Shown piece by piece: positions 1 through 7,886 of a stretch of DNA of 17,802 nt (within the stretch, counting starts at the first letter, position 1; each line of letters opens with the position of its first letter). The position numbers and the translations under genes were made by a program. The notes below the pieces were generated by a model, which searched no databases, was not told the DNA's origin, and saw nothing but the letters and a program-made list of their open reading frames with translations. Source of the stretch: CAG-791 sp963658695 (GTDB lineage Bacteria > Bacillota > Clostridia > Lachnospirales > Lachnospiraceae); the NCBI GenBank assembly GCA_963658695.1, contig CAVKRN010000052.1, positions 1-17,802 of the forward strand. Direction: 5' to 3'.

Positions 1-76
1 ACCGAGGCCTCGCAAGGCCCCTGATCTGGACATTCTCTGCCACCCATCGCTTGGCTGGCGTCTGAACAATAACTCT
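1..76 (-). repeat. Partial second copy of the wzm-wzt intergenic repeat
   Basis: Bases 1-45 match 13726-13770 at 44 of 45 positions, and similarity continues with about eight differences and one indel up to base 76, touching the stop codon (75-77) of the last gene. It contains the 10-bp palindrome CGAGGCCTCG (3-12) and the stem GGCCT-CGCA-AGGCC (6-19). The other half of the element would lie outside the window. Both copies begin shortly after a gene's stop codon in the same orientation. Confidence 0.85.
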
Positions 77-1499
77 AATACGCATTTTTATTAATAAATC
101 CCTTGAACACTGTCAGGAATAATATGCGGAAATCAAAGCCAAGACTCCAGTTCTCGATGTAATAAATGTCATGCTCAATCCTCTTCCGAATAGAAGTGTC
201 CCCGCGGTATCCATTGATCTGCGCCCATCCGGTAATTCCCGGACGGACCTGGTGCTTGACCATATAGCGGGGAATTTCCTGCCGGAATTTATCCACGAAC
301 TGCGGGCGCTCCGGTCTCGGCCCCACCAGACTCATCTTGCCGGTAAGTACATTGAAAAACTGCGGCATCTCATCGATGCTGGTCCTGCGCAGAAAGCTTC
401 CGAACTTGGTTACACGGTCATCCCCCCGGGTGGTCCACCCCTTTTTCTCTTCCTCCGCAGACTGCACACGCATCGTGCGGAACTTATACATGGTAAATGG
501 CTTGGAATGCAGACCGATCCTCGTCTGCTTGTAGATGATTGGACCTTTGCTGGTCAGCTTGGTACCGATGACCGCCATCAGCATCACCGGAGAGAAGAAA
601 ATAATGCAGAAAATGGAGCCGAAAATATCCACCAACCGCTTCATAAATGCGTTCCACGTATTGGTAAGGGGTACATACCGGATATTGATCACCGGAAGCC
701 CCATAATGTCCTCGGTATACGGCTTGGACGGAAACAAGGAGCCATAATCCGGAATAAACTTTGTATGAACTCCCGAGCGTTCACATAAATCCACAATGTG
801 CTCCAGATTGTCATAATCCTCCAGAGAAAGTGTGATGGCGATTTCATCCATCTTATTCTCAGGAAGAATGATCTCCAGATTCCCAAGTGCCCCCAGCACT
901 TTTACACCCCGGTACTGTGTTCCCCTCGGAACATGGTCATCCAGAATGCCATGGACAACATATCCCCATTGCGGATTCATGCTGATACGGTCAAGGTATG
1001 CCTCTGCCGATCTGGAATATCCAACCAGAATCACGTGCTTAAGATTATTGCCTCTGCGCCGGATGTAATACAGAAACTTCCGCACCATCATCCGGTACAG
1101 GAATGTCAGCACGGTATTGACGACATAGAACAGCAGAATAAATGTACGCGAGAAATCCACCACGCCGTCCACACTGGTGGACAGTAGGAAGAAGCTGATC
1201 ATAACAAGGCTGATTCCGACGGTATTCGCCTTCACAATCCCCGCCACCTCATTGCGGATTCTGGAAGAACGCTTCGAGGAATACAGGTCATATACAGCAT
1301 ATAAAATCAGATAACCGGGTACGATAAAATACAGAGTCCTGAAATAGGTCTCTGCTGACAAGGCTGTAACGCCGGGTGTTGACTCTGCCAGAGGCGTCAG
1401 GAATTTCAGTGCCCAGGCAATCAGAAAGCTGACCGCCGTCACAATTCCATCCAGCACGATATGCATTCGATTGAAAAAAATCTGATTATCTTTGATCAT
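75..1499 (-). CDS. Polyprenyl-phosphate hexose-1-phosphate transferase (WbaP/WcaJ/WsaP-type chain initiator)
   Basis: This 474-aa protein should transfer glucose-1-phosphate or galactose-1-phosphate from a UDP-sugar to undecaprenyl phosphate at the inner membrane face, which begins polysaccharide assembly. About four hydrophobic helices occupy residues 12-32, 52-72, 92-108 and 117-137. A Rossmann-like CoA-binding-type domain follows at about 150-275 (HVILVGYSRSAEAY). The C-terminal bacterial sugar transferase domain begins at MKRLVDIFGS (286) with a membrane-inserting hydrophobic hairpin (292-311), YKFRTM (338-343), the Asp-Glu dyad in SIDEMPQ (D376, E377), SLVGPRPE (390-397) and RPGITGWAQI (419-428). 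Full length is normal for the family. Its start overlaps the preceding GT2 gene by 14 bp, so the two are probably translationally coupled. It is the last gene of the locus. Sugar specificity cannot be read from sequence; glucose is the commonest for this subfamily. Confidence 0.93.
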   Translation of the reverse strand: MIKDNQIFFNRMHIVLDGIVTAVSFLIAWALKFLTPLAESTPGVTALSAETYFRTLYFIVPGYLILYAVYDLYSSKRSSRIRNEVAGIVKANTVGISLVMISFFLLSTSVDGVVDFSRTFILLFYVVNTVLTFLYRMMVRKFLYYIRRRGNNLKHVILVGYSRSAEAYLDRISMNPQWGYVVHGILDDHVPRGTQYRGVKVLGALGNLEIILPENKMDEIAITLSLEDYDNLEHIVDLCERSGVHTKFIPDYGSLFPSKPYTEDIMGLPVINIRYVPLTNTWNAFMKRLVDIFGSIFCIIFFSPVMLMAVIGTKLTSKGPIIYKQTRIGLHSKPFTMYKFRTMRVQSAEEEKKGWTTRGDDRVTKFGSFLRRTSIDEMPQFFNVLTGKMSLVGPRPERPQFVDKFRQEIPRYMVKHQVRPGITGWAQINGYRGDTSIRKRIEHDIYYIENWSLGFDFRILFLTVFKGFINKNAY

Positions 1500-2616
1500 G
1501 CTTTCTATTCATCAGCGGGGTTACTCTGCGCCGGAACAGGCCGGCATAAAGCTGTCCCTGAATGGACACATAAGCCGGCAGATGTTTCCAGGCAAAAGGA
1601 ATCTTCTCGCCCAGATACAGCGGGAGCACTTCCTCCAGAATTCCGTCTTCGTCCGGAACACTCCCTTCTTCTCCAAGCGTTCCCTTTTTGTAAGGGATTT
1701 CATAATAACGCAGCATAGTATATTCCTTCGTCAGTGCCTTCAGGAATTTTCCGCGTTCCATTCCCTGCCGATATGCCTCTCCCAATCCTTTTCTTCGGAA
1801 AAACTCCTTTTTTACAAACGTGCCGAGAGCCCAAAGCGGTGCATTCAGCCAATACTGCAGATGCGGCATATTTTTATACAAAAGGAGAGCATTATTGCCC
1901 GCTGTCATCACTTCCTTGAATTCGTTATACCGCGATCCGGTAGTTGCGCTTCCGGCATGCAGGACCTGTGCTTTCGGCGCCAGGTAACTGCGGTGTCCGT
2001 AGATCTGCGCTCTCCAGCCGATATCAATGTCCTCCAGGTAGCAGTAATGCCGCTCATCAAACCATCCGATTTTCTCAAAGACCTGCATGCGATACATGGC
2101 TGCTCCGGCACAGGCCGCAAACACCGGTGTCAGCTTTTCGCCATTTTTCTTTTCCAGATATTTGCGTTTGGATTCTCCCTTTCCTCTTCCAAAGGCCCAT
2201 CCAAGTGCGCTGTACAAATCGCCTGCATCATCCACCAGCTCCGGTTCCTGCATCGAAAGCATCAAAGCCTGCACGGCAAAGCAGTCCGGTCGTTTTTCCA
2301 TCGCAAGGTACAGCTCTTCCACCGCCCTTGCATCCACCTCCGTATCGTTATTCAGCAAAAACGCATACGGCGTCCGTACCAGATGGAGACCTGCATTTAC
2401 GGCATGGCAAAATCCTGTATTAACCGGCAGCTTCAGAACAAGGACCTGTGGGTATTCTTCCTCCAGCATTCTGCAGGAGTCATCCCCGGAGCCATTGTCC
2501 ACCACGATAATCGCAGGAATCCAGGTTCCCTTTAAAAGGCTGTCCAGACATCTTCGCAGAAATTCCGCCCCATTATAGTTCGGAATGACAACCGATATCA
2601 ATTCACGTTTATCCAT
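1486..2616 (-). CDS. GT2 family glycosyltransferase, WbbL/rhamnosyltransferase-like
   Basis: This 376-aa protein is probably a cytoplasmic or membrane-associated inverting transferase that adds one sugar, quite possibly rhamnose, to the lipid-linked chain. A single GT-A domain starts at ISVVIPNYNG (7-16). It has the nucleotide-binding VVDNGSGDDS (38-47), the metal-binding NNDTEVD (89-95), CAGAAMYRMQVFEKIGWFDE (the acceptor-side helix region, 169-188) and YLEDIDIGWR (193-202, probable catalytic-base region). LHAGSATTGS (219-228) is typical of WbbL-like rhamnosyltransferases. The C-terminal 130 residues are amphipathic and basic, often seen as a membrane-association segment. The gene overlaps the upstream GT2 gene by 8 bp and the downstream initiator gene by 14 bp, so it sits in a tightly coupled trio. 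The GT2 call is firm; the donor and linkage are inference. Confidence 0.92.
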   Translation of the reverse strand: MDKRELISVVIPNYNGAEFLRRCLDSLLKGTWIPAIIVVDNGSGDDSCRMLEEEYPQVLVLKLPVNTGFCHAVNAGLHLVRTPYAFLLNNDTEVDARAVEELYLAMEKRPDCFAVQALMLSMQEPELVDDAGDLYSALGWAFGRGKGESKRKYLEKKNGEKLTPVFAACAGAAMYRMQVFEKIGWFDERHYCYLEDIDIGWRAQIYGHRSYLAPKAQVLHAGSATTGSRYNEFKEVMTAGNNALLLYKNMPHLQYWLNAPLWALGTFVKKEFFRRKGLGEAYRQGMERGKFLKALTKEYTMLRYYEIPYKKGTLGEEGSVPDEDGILEEVLPLYLGEKIPFAWKHLPAYVSIQGQLYAGLFRRRVTPLMNRKHDQR

Positions 2617-3919
2617 CCTTGCACTCTTTAATCATAAACGGATCCCATACGATGAGATACCCCTGCTGCCGCACCAGACGACAAAACTCCAGACTCCGCT
2701 CCTTGAGCTCATCCGACTGCTTCATCACATGACCGTCGTACGGTGCATTGAACACCGACTGGTATAACGGCCGCAGTTCCGTTCGAATCTCCATGCACCT
2801 GACATCCACCGCTGCCGCATTTTGCATGGTATCCGCGCGGTGCATGGGTCCGCTTTCCATCTCATGCATGCCCAAAAATTCTACGTGCCCGCTCTCGTCC
2901 ATCATGCCGCCTACGATGCGATGATGTCGGTCCAGTATCTTTCCTCCGACAACCCCCACTTCTCTTCGCTGCGTGAAGATGTCCGGATGATATTCTATGC
3001 GAAAAAAGCCGCTGTGTCGGGATTCCTTCACCGTCACATCCATGTGACACGTTCGGAAGTACTCCTCCAGTGCAGCCTTTCCGGCCGCATAAGCATAATC
3101 CTTGCTGCCGGGATTCCCCGCCGTAGAGGCGGCATGCGTTCTCCAATGATACAGAACCTTCGGAATGTGGACAATCCCCGACCACGGGGCACGAAGCATC
3201 AGATCATAGTCCTGCGCACCGTCGTACTCCGGCCGCAGCAAAAGTGCCAGGAACAATTCCCGCTTCATTGTCAGCAGGTGACATATATAATTGTTGCTCA
3301 GAAAATAATCCGGGTTAAAATCCGGTTTTCGATTCGGCTCAAAAAAGCTCGTAGCGGAGGCGTCGCATTTATCCTCATCCGAGTACAGGATCTCTGCATG
3401 CGTTCGCAGAATCTTATGGGTGATTTCAAATACAGCATCCGGCGTCAGCAGATCATCATAGTCCAGAAGGGCAATGTACTCCCCTTGCGCCAGGGCCGCT
3501 GCCGCATTTGTATTGCGGGAAATGCCGCCATTTGCCCCCAGCGCTTTATACCGGATTCTCTCATCTTTGGGATATGAGGCAATGTTCACCGCTGCTTCGC
3601 TGCTGCTGCCATCCGCCAGAATCAGTTCCCAGTTTCCATAGGTCTGCGCCAGGACCGATTCCAACATCTCCCGAAGGAAGTGTATATCCGGCTGATACAA
3701 CGGAACCAGAAAACTGATTACCGGAAGTGATTCTCCCTCCTGCTGCTTTTTCTTCCATTGCAGGCGCTGCTCTTCCAGACGTTCCAAGGTCGGAGCCTCG
3801 TATACATACGAGGCTCCGACCTTGGTTTCCAACCGCTCACGAGCGGCATAATATGTTTCTCTCCATCCATTTCTGCGTGCGTATCTGATTGTTTTGTTCA
3901 AATCATTCCAAAATGCCAT
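2609..3919 (-). CDS. GT2 family glycosyltransferase with one complete and one half-length GT-A domain
   Basis: This 436-aa protein has a basic N-terminal helix (1-35), a short linker, and then a complete GT-A domain: ISFLVPLYQP (68-77), LADGSSSE (101-108), NGGISRNTNAA (130-140), the metal-binding DYDD (153-156), YSDEDK (179-184), YDGAQDYDLMLR (232-243) and LYHWRTHAAST (256-266). It is clearly paralogous to the first domain of the 674-aa enzyme at 5824-7848 (shared QTYGNW, NGGIS-NTNA, SNNYICHL-type and YHWR-H-ST blocks). After residue 318, VGVVGGKI and the segment to the end resemble only the back half of the second GT2 domain of that paralogue; the nucleotide-binding front half is absent. The gene overlaps the next gene by 8 bp. 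Codons 33-46 form a perfect inverted repeat, listed separately. The upstream Shine-Dalgarno is weak (GGGGATGAG). Sugar specificity is unknown. Confidence 0.9.
   Translation of the reverse strand: MAFWNDLNKTIRYARRNGWRETYYAARERLETKVGASYVYEAPTLERLEEQRLQWKKKQQEGESLPVISFLVPLYQPDIHFLREMLESVLAQTYGNWELILADGSSSEAAVNIASYPKDERIRYKALGANGGISRNTNAAAALAQGEYIALLDYDDLLTPDAVFEITHKILRTHAEILYSDEDKCDASATSFFEPNRKPDFNPDYFLSNNYICHLLTMKRELFLALLLRPEYDGAQDYDLMLRAPWSGIVHIPKVLYHWRTHAASTAGNPGSKDYAYAAGKAALEEYFRTCHMDVTVKESRHSGFFRIEYHPDIFTQRREVGVVGGKILDRHHRIVGGMMDESGHVEFLGMHEMESGPMHRADTMQNAAAVDVRCMEIRTELRPLYQSVFNAPYDGHVMKQSDELKERSLEFCRLVRQQGYLIVWDPFMIKECKDG
3784..3825. repeat. Perfect 20-bp-arm inverted repeat inside a glycosyltransferase gene
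   Basis: The left arm at 3784-3803 (CCAAGGTCGGAGCCTCGTAT) is exactly complementary to the right arm at 3806-3825, with only the two bases AC between. It lies 95-136 nt after the start codon of the minus-strand GT2 gene and encodes residues of the linker between the N-terminal helix and the GT-A domain, in frame (KVGASYVYEAPTL). Because the match is perfect on both sides, the mRNA could form an extremely stable hairpin and the DNA a cruciform. No T-run follows on either strand, so it does not look like an ordinary intrinsic terminator. Its function is unknown. Confidence 0.9.
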
Positions 3920-3979
3920 TTCTCATCCCCGCAGCATGCCTAACGGATGGGTCGTCCGGAAGAATACCACCGACGCTGC

Positions 3980-5704
3980 TCAGATCTTTTCCTTTACCGC
4001 CTCGGTAAGTGCTTCTACCTTTGCCTGTGCATCCTCCAGGCTGGTTCCCTTCACGCCCATATAGAACTTAATCTTCGGCTCTGTGCCGGAAGGTCTCGCG
4101 CAGCACCACGCATCCTGATCCAATGCAAAATACAGAACATTGGAAGACGGAAGGCCTGTGCTCGACTCTGCGCCGGTTACCAGATCCAGCACCTTGCCGG
4201 ATGCATAGTCACGGAACTGTTCCACATTCCAGCTGCCGAAGGTCTTGGGCGGATTGGAACGGAATTTCTCCATCAGTGCCTCAATCTGCGCAGCTCCGTC
4301 CATTCCCTTCATGGTAATGGCATACTGGGTCTCCTTGTAGAAACCGTATTCCTCATAAATCTTCTGCATCTGATCCCAGAGCGTCAGACCTTTTTTCTTG
4401 TAGAAGGCGGCCGCTTCGCACAGCATCATAACGGCAACCGGTGCGTCCTTATCTCTTGCATGGGTTCCTGCAAGGCACCCATAGGACTCCTCAAGGCCAA
4501 AGACATAATTGTAAGACTGCTGCTCTTCAAACAGACGAATCTGCTCTCCGATGTACTTGAAGCCGGTCAGGCATTCCACGTAGTGGCAACCGTATTTCTC
4601 CGCAATAGCCTTTGCCAGATTTGTTGTAACAATGGTCGTAACAAATGCCGGATTCTCAGGCATCGTGCCGGCAAGGCTCTTTTCACGAAGAATATACTCG
4701 CCAATCAGCATACCCGACATATTCCCGGTAAACGGTACATATTCACCGGTTGCTGCGTCCTTGGCATATACGCCGAGACGATCTGCATCCGGGTCCGTCG
4801 CAAGGACAATGTCCGCATCCTTCTCCTTTGCCAGCTTCAGCGCCAGCGTAAAGGCCTTCGGATCCTCCGGGTTCGGATAGTCCAGTGTTGTAAATTCCGG
4901 ATCAGGATCTCTTTGCTCCGGAACCACATATACGTGCTTGAATCCAAGCTCCTCCAGAACTCTCGTAACCGGTACAAGTCCGGCACCATGGAATGGCGTG
5001 TAGACAATCTTAATGTCATCTGCCATCTCCCGGATTACTTCCGGATGGATGATCTGCTTCTTGAGTGCCTCCATGTAGGCATCGTCAATTTCCTTGCCAA
5101 AGTAAACCAGAAGGCCAGCCTTGACTGCCTCTTCCTCCGGCATGGTCTTTACCTCGCCGTAGCTGGTCACTGCGTTTACATCACCGATGATACCGGTATC
5201 ATGCGGCGGCGTTACCTGCGCGCCATCCTCCCAGTATACCTTGTATCCGTTGTATTCCGGCGGATTGTGGCTCGCTGTGATCTCAACACCGGCCTGGCAC
5301 CCAAAGTAGCGAAGCGCAAACGACTCCTCCGGAACCGGGCGAAGCGTATCCGACAGATATGCCTTCACGCCGTTTGCTGCAAGGCAAAGCGCTGTCTCCT
5401 TGGCAAATTCCGGGCTCATACGGCGGCTGTCATAGGAAATCGCCACACCCTTCTTCGGATCTCCGTTCTTGTTGATGTAATTGGCAAGACCCTGCGTTGC
5501 CTTCCGGACGGTATAAATGTTCATACGATTGGTGCCGGCACCAATCACGCCACGCAGACCGCCTGTGCCAAATGCAAGATCCTTATAAAACCGATCCTCT
5601 ACTTCCTTTTCATCCTCGATCGAGCGAAGCTCTTCCTTGGTTTTCTCATCAAAATAAGGATCATTTAACCAGTAGTTCAGTTGTTCCTTCACGCGTTCCA
5701 GCAT
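3980..5704 (-). CDS. pgcA: Alpha-phosphohexomutase (phosphoglucomutase/phosphomannomutase, PgcA-type)
   Basis: This 574-aa enzyme interconverts glucose-6-phosphate and glucose-1-phosphate (possibly also mannose phosphates) and so feeds RmlA and UDP-glucose synthesis. All four phosphohexomutase signatures are present: the phosphoserine loop TASHNP (143-148, catalytic S145), the Mg-binding loop DPDADR (304-309), the sugar-binding loop GLEES (403-407), and the phosphate-binding loop RPSGTEPK (537-544). The length fits the Firmicute PgcA/PGM2-like group. The start at 5704 is chosen because AAAGGAGGAG lies six bases upstream; the frame stays open for 34 more codons, but those residues (basic, unconserved) fall in the leader. 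A 119-bp gap with hairpins precedes it, so it could be separately tuned. Finding it between glycosyltransferases is unusual but logical for precursor supply. Confidence 0.95.
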   Translation of the reverse strand: MLERVKEQLNYWLNDPYFDEKTKEELRSIEDEKEVEDRFYKDLAFGTGGLRGVIGAGTNRMNIYTVRKATQGLANYINKNGDPKKGVAISYDSRRMSPEFAKETALCLAANGVKAYLSDTLRPVPEESFALRYFGCQAGVEITASHNPPEYNGYKVYWEDGAQVTPPHDTGIIGDVNAVTSYGEVKTMPEEEAVKAGLLVYFGKEIDDAYMEALKKQIIHPEVIREMADDIKIVYTPFHGAGLVPVTRVLEELGFKHVYVVPEQRDPDPEFTTLDYPNPEDPKAFTLALKLAKEKDADIVLATDPDADRLGVYAKDAATGEYVPFTGNMSGMLIGEYILREKSLAGTMPENPAFVTTIVTTNLAKAIAEKYGCHYVECLTGFKYIGEQIRLFEEQQSYNYVFGLEESYGCLAGTHARDKDAPVAVMMLCEAAAFYKKKGLTLWDQMQKIYEEYGFYKETQYAITMKGMDGAAQIEALMEKFRSNPPKTFGSWNVEQFRDYASGKVLDLVTGAESSTGLPSSNVLYFALDQDAWCCARPSGTEPKIKFYMGVKGTSLEDAQAKVEALTEAVKEKI

Positions 5705-5710
5705 GGGTAA

Positions 5711-5720
5711 CTCCTCCTTT
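5711..5720 (-). promoter_or_regulatory. Strong Shine-Dalgarno that fixes the phosphohexomutase start
   Basis: Read on the minus strand, AAAGGAGGAG is followed by TTACCC and then ATG at 5704. It is the best ribosome binding site in the window and argues against the longer in-frame start at 5806. Confidence 0.8.
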
Positions 5721-5724
5721 TGTC

Positions 5725-5794
5725 GGCCTCTGCGTACCCTCTTGCAGAAAGGCCTCTTTTCCTTTTTGCTATCTATGCAATCAGCGTTTCGCTG
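5725..5794 (-). promoter_or_regulatory. Leader hairpins upstream of the phosphohexomutase gene
   Basis: The gap between the 674-aa GT gene and the mutase gene contains two inverted repeats. One is a small stem CAGCG-TTT-CGCTG at 5782-5794. The larger one pairs GGCCTCTGC (5725-5733) with GCAGAAAGGCC (5744-5754), with an AA bulge. In the transcript the larger stem ends just before the Shine-Dalgarno. They could affect stability or translation of the mutase message. On the plus strand the larger stem is followed by T-rich sequence, but no plus-strand gene ends here. No convincing promoter was seen. The role is inference. Confidence 0.35.
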
Positions 5795-5823
5795 CAGCAT
5801 CCCCACATCACCGCATTCGCATC

Positions 5824-7848
5824 TTAGTCCTGCACCTTCAGACTGTAATCACTGCGGTCCAGTGTAAAGTTCGGATTATAATACGGATCCCCCTTCTCCA
5901 GCACACCCTTCCATTTCGTCCGGAAATGCTCCGATTCCTGATCATACCGCTTGGCATTAGCCGATGCGGGATCGGCTACATCCGAGCCTCTGGAGATGGA
6001 TTCATAGTGATACAGCTCCGCAAACGGAGTGAATACATTCAGGTATCCCTTCTCCCGGCACTTGAGGCAAAGGTCCACATCGTTGAGGGAAACCTCGAAC
6101 GTCTCATCCAGGCCGCCCACCTCGTCGTAAATGCTCTTCTTCACCATCAGGCACGCACCGGTAACCGCGGAAACGTCCTGCGCATAGCACAGCCTCCCCA
6201 TGTAGCCGAGATTCTCTCTGCGCTGCTTGTAATGTGTATGCCCTGCCGTTCGATGTGCCCCAAGTCCCAGAACAATTCCGGCATGCTGAATGGTCTTATC
6301 CGGATAATAGAGCTTGCCGCCCACACAGGCCACGTCTGCGCGCTGCGCATACATCAGAAGCTCCTCCATCCAGTTGACCGAGATCACTTCCGTATCGTTG
6401 TTCAGCAGCAAAAGATACTCTCCGCTTGCCTTAGCGGCACCGAAATTATTCACCTTGGAATAATTGAACGCCTCCCCTTCTGCACGTTTATATTCTACTA
6501 CATGTACACGGTCTTTGTACGGTCCGGATGTCACTTCGCGGTAATATCTTCTCGTTTCTTCCAGTGTGCTCGCATTTTCTACGATGATGATTTCGTAATT
6601 CTCATACGTCGAACGTTCAAAGATGGAGTTCAGGCAGCGTTTCAAATCCTCTGCGTGGTCCTTGTTGGGGATAACGATGGATATTTTCGGTTCTCCCTGA
6701 ATTTCATAGGTGATTTTAAAAATAGTCTCAAACGCCCGGGTACTGGTAATCTTGAAATTACGGAAGCCGTGACGCCGCAGGTGATCGGCAACCGATCCCT
6801 TCGCTGCCTCAATGGCATACGTCTTCGCGCCGATATTGTCAGCCGTAGACCCCGCATGGCTTCTCCAGTAATACAGAAGCTTTGGCACATGTACGATATT
6901 CTGTGCCTTATCGGTCAGTCGCAGAATCATGTCATGGTCCTGGGAACCATCAAACTCCGAGCGATACAGCTCTTCGCCATCAAGGAGATGCCTGTCAAAG
7001 CAGGACAGGTGGCAGATATAATTGTTTGCCCGCAGATTATCGATGGCATAGTCCGGCTTGAAATGAATCGTCACAAACCGGTTGAGATTGCTCTCCTTGA
7101 AGGTTGTCTCATCGCAGTAGAGATAGTCCGCATTCTGCTCATTGATGGTCTTGACATACCAGTACAGAACCGACGGATGAAGATAATCGTCGTGATCAAA
7201 GGGTGCAACAAACTCGCCTCTGGCCATTCGAAGGCAAGCATTAGTGTTCTCCGAAATACCGCCGTTCTTTTCCAGCTTCTGGTAGCAGATCTTTTCCGCA
7301 AGCTCCGCGCTTCTCCGGCGATACTGCGCAACCACCTCGCCCACGTATGCATGCTCTGCATCCGATCCGTCCGCAAGGCACAGCTGCCAGTTCCCGTAGG
7401 TCTGATTCAGCACAGAATCCAGCATATCCTTCAGGAACTGCTCCGGTGTATTGTACAGCGGAACCAGTATGCTGAAGCAAATCTGTCTGGCAAAGCCGGC
7501 CGCCTCCTCTGCCTGGCGCCTTCTCTCCGCCTCATCCGGAAAGCTTGCTGTTCCGTACCCCTTCTCCGCCTGGCGCTCCCGGATTTTGTACTGAATCTTC
7601 TTCACAACGCCCCGGGCATCTCCCTGGTTTTTGATCCGGTCTGCCTGGCGCTGCACGAAGTGATAGGCATCCCTTGCCGGCTTCGAGGCCTTCCATATTT
7701 TGTTATTCTTGATGCGATCCAGCTTAAACTGAAGATCATCCACCTGATCCTCCAGCTGTGCCACACGATCGGCAAGAAACGCCGCCTTTGCCTTTTCCTT
7801 TTCGTATTGCTCCAGAAGATCTGTATCGCGCTTATCGTTTTGTCCCAT
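5824..7848 (-). CDS. Bifunctional GT2-GT2 glycosyltransferase with N-terminal coiled coil
   Basis: This 674-aa protein carries two complete GT-A domains. Residues about 12-47 form a heptad-rich coiled coil (RVAQLEDQVDDLQFKL), followed by a basic stretch. Domain 1 (about 124-365) has FSILVPLYNT, LADGSD, NGGISENTNA, the metal-binding DHDD (218-221), CDE (245-247), FDGSQDHDMILR (299-310) and YYWRSHAGST. Domain 2 (about 386-625) has ISIVIPNKDH, IIVENAST, NNDTE (483-487), QHAGIVLGLG, VTGACLMVKK, LNDVDLCLK (588-596) and LYHYESISRGSD. Tandem GT2 proteins of this type commonly add two different or alternating linkages, so this may be a main chain polymerase. The start is supported by GGGAG five bases upstream. 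A GC hairpin lies just before that site. The specificity of either domain cannot be deduced. Confidence 0.93.
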   Translation of the reverse strand: MGQNDKRDTDLLEQYEKEKAKAAFLADRVAQLEDQVDDLQFKLDRIKNNKIWKASKPARDAYHFVQRQADRIKNQGDARGVVKKIQYKIRERQAEKGYGTASFPDEAERRRQAEEAAGFARQICFSILVPLYNTPEQFLKDMLDSVLNQTYGNWQLCLADGSDAEHAYVGEVVAQYRRRSAELAEKICYQKLEKNGGISENTNACLRMARGEFVAPFDHDDYLHPSVLYWYVKTINEQNADYLYCDETTFKESNLNRFVTIHFKPDYAIDNLRANNYICHLSCFDRHLLDGEELYRSEFDGSQDHDMILRLTDKAQNIVHVPKLLYYWRSHAGSTADNIGAKTYAIEAAKGSVADHLRRHGFRNFKITSTRAFETIFKITYEIQGEPKISIVIPNKDHAEDLKRCLNSIFERSTYENYEIIIVENASTLEETRRYYREVTSGPYKDRVHVVEYKRAEGEAFNYSKVNNFGAAKASGEYLLLLNNDTEVISVNWMEELLMYAQRADVACVGGKLYYPDKTIQHAGIVLGLGAHRTAGHTHYKQRRENLGYMGRLCYAQDVSAVTGACLMVKKSIYDEVGGLDETFEVSLNDVDLCLKCREKGYLNVFTPFAELYHYESISRGSDVADPASANAKRYDQESEHFRTKWKGVLEKGDPYYNPNFTLDRSDYSLKVQD

Positions 7849-7858
7849 GCATTCTCCC

Positions 7859-7873
7859 GCGCCGCTTTGGCGC
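7859..7873 (-). promoter_or_regulatory. Intercistronic GC hairpin before the GT2-GT2 gene
   Basis: GCGCC (7859-7863) pairs with GGCGC (7869-7873) around a five-base loop, in the 38-bp gap between two glycosyltransferase genes and directly upstream of the GGGAG ribosome binding site. It may insulate translation of the downstream gene or protect an mRNA end. A stem this short could occur by chance. Confidence 0.3.
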
Positions 7874-7886
7874 CGAACTGCTACCG

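Noticed and set aside
3947..5668. Long plus-strand open frame opposite the phosphohexomutase
   Set aside because: The minus strand encodes all four phosphohexomutase signatures; the plus-strand translation is Cys, His and Arg-rich with no motif.
5705..5806. N-terminal extension of the phosphohexomutase to an upstream ATG
   Set aside because: The strong Shine-Dalgarno AAAGGAGGAG sits inside this stretch and points to the ATG at 5704, and the extension is unlike family N-termini.
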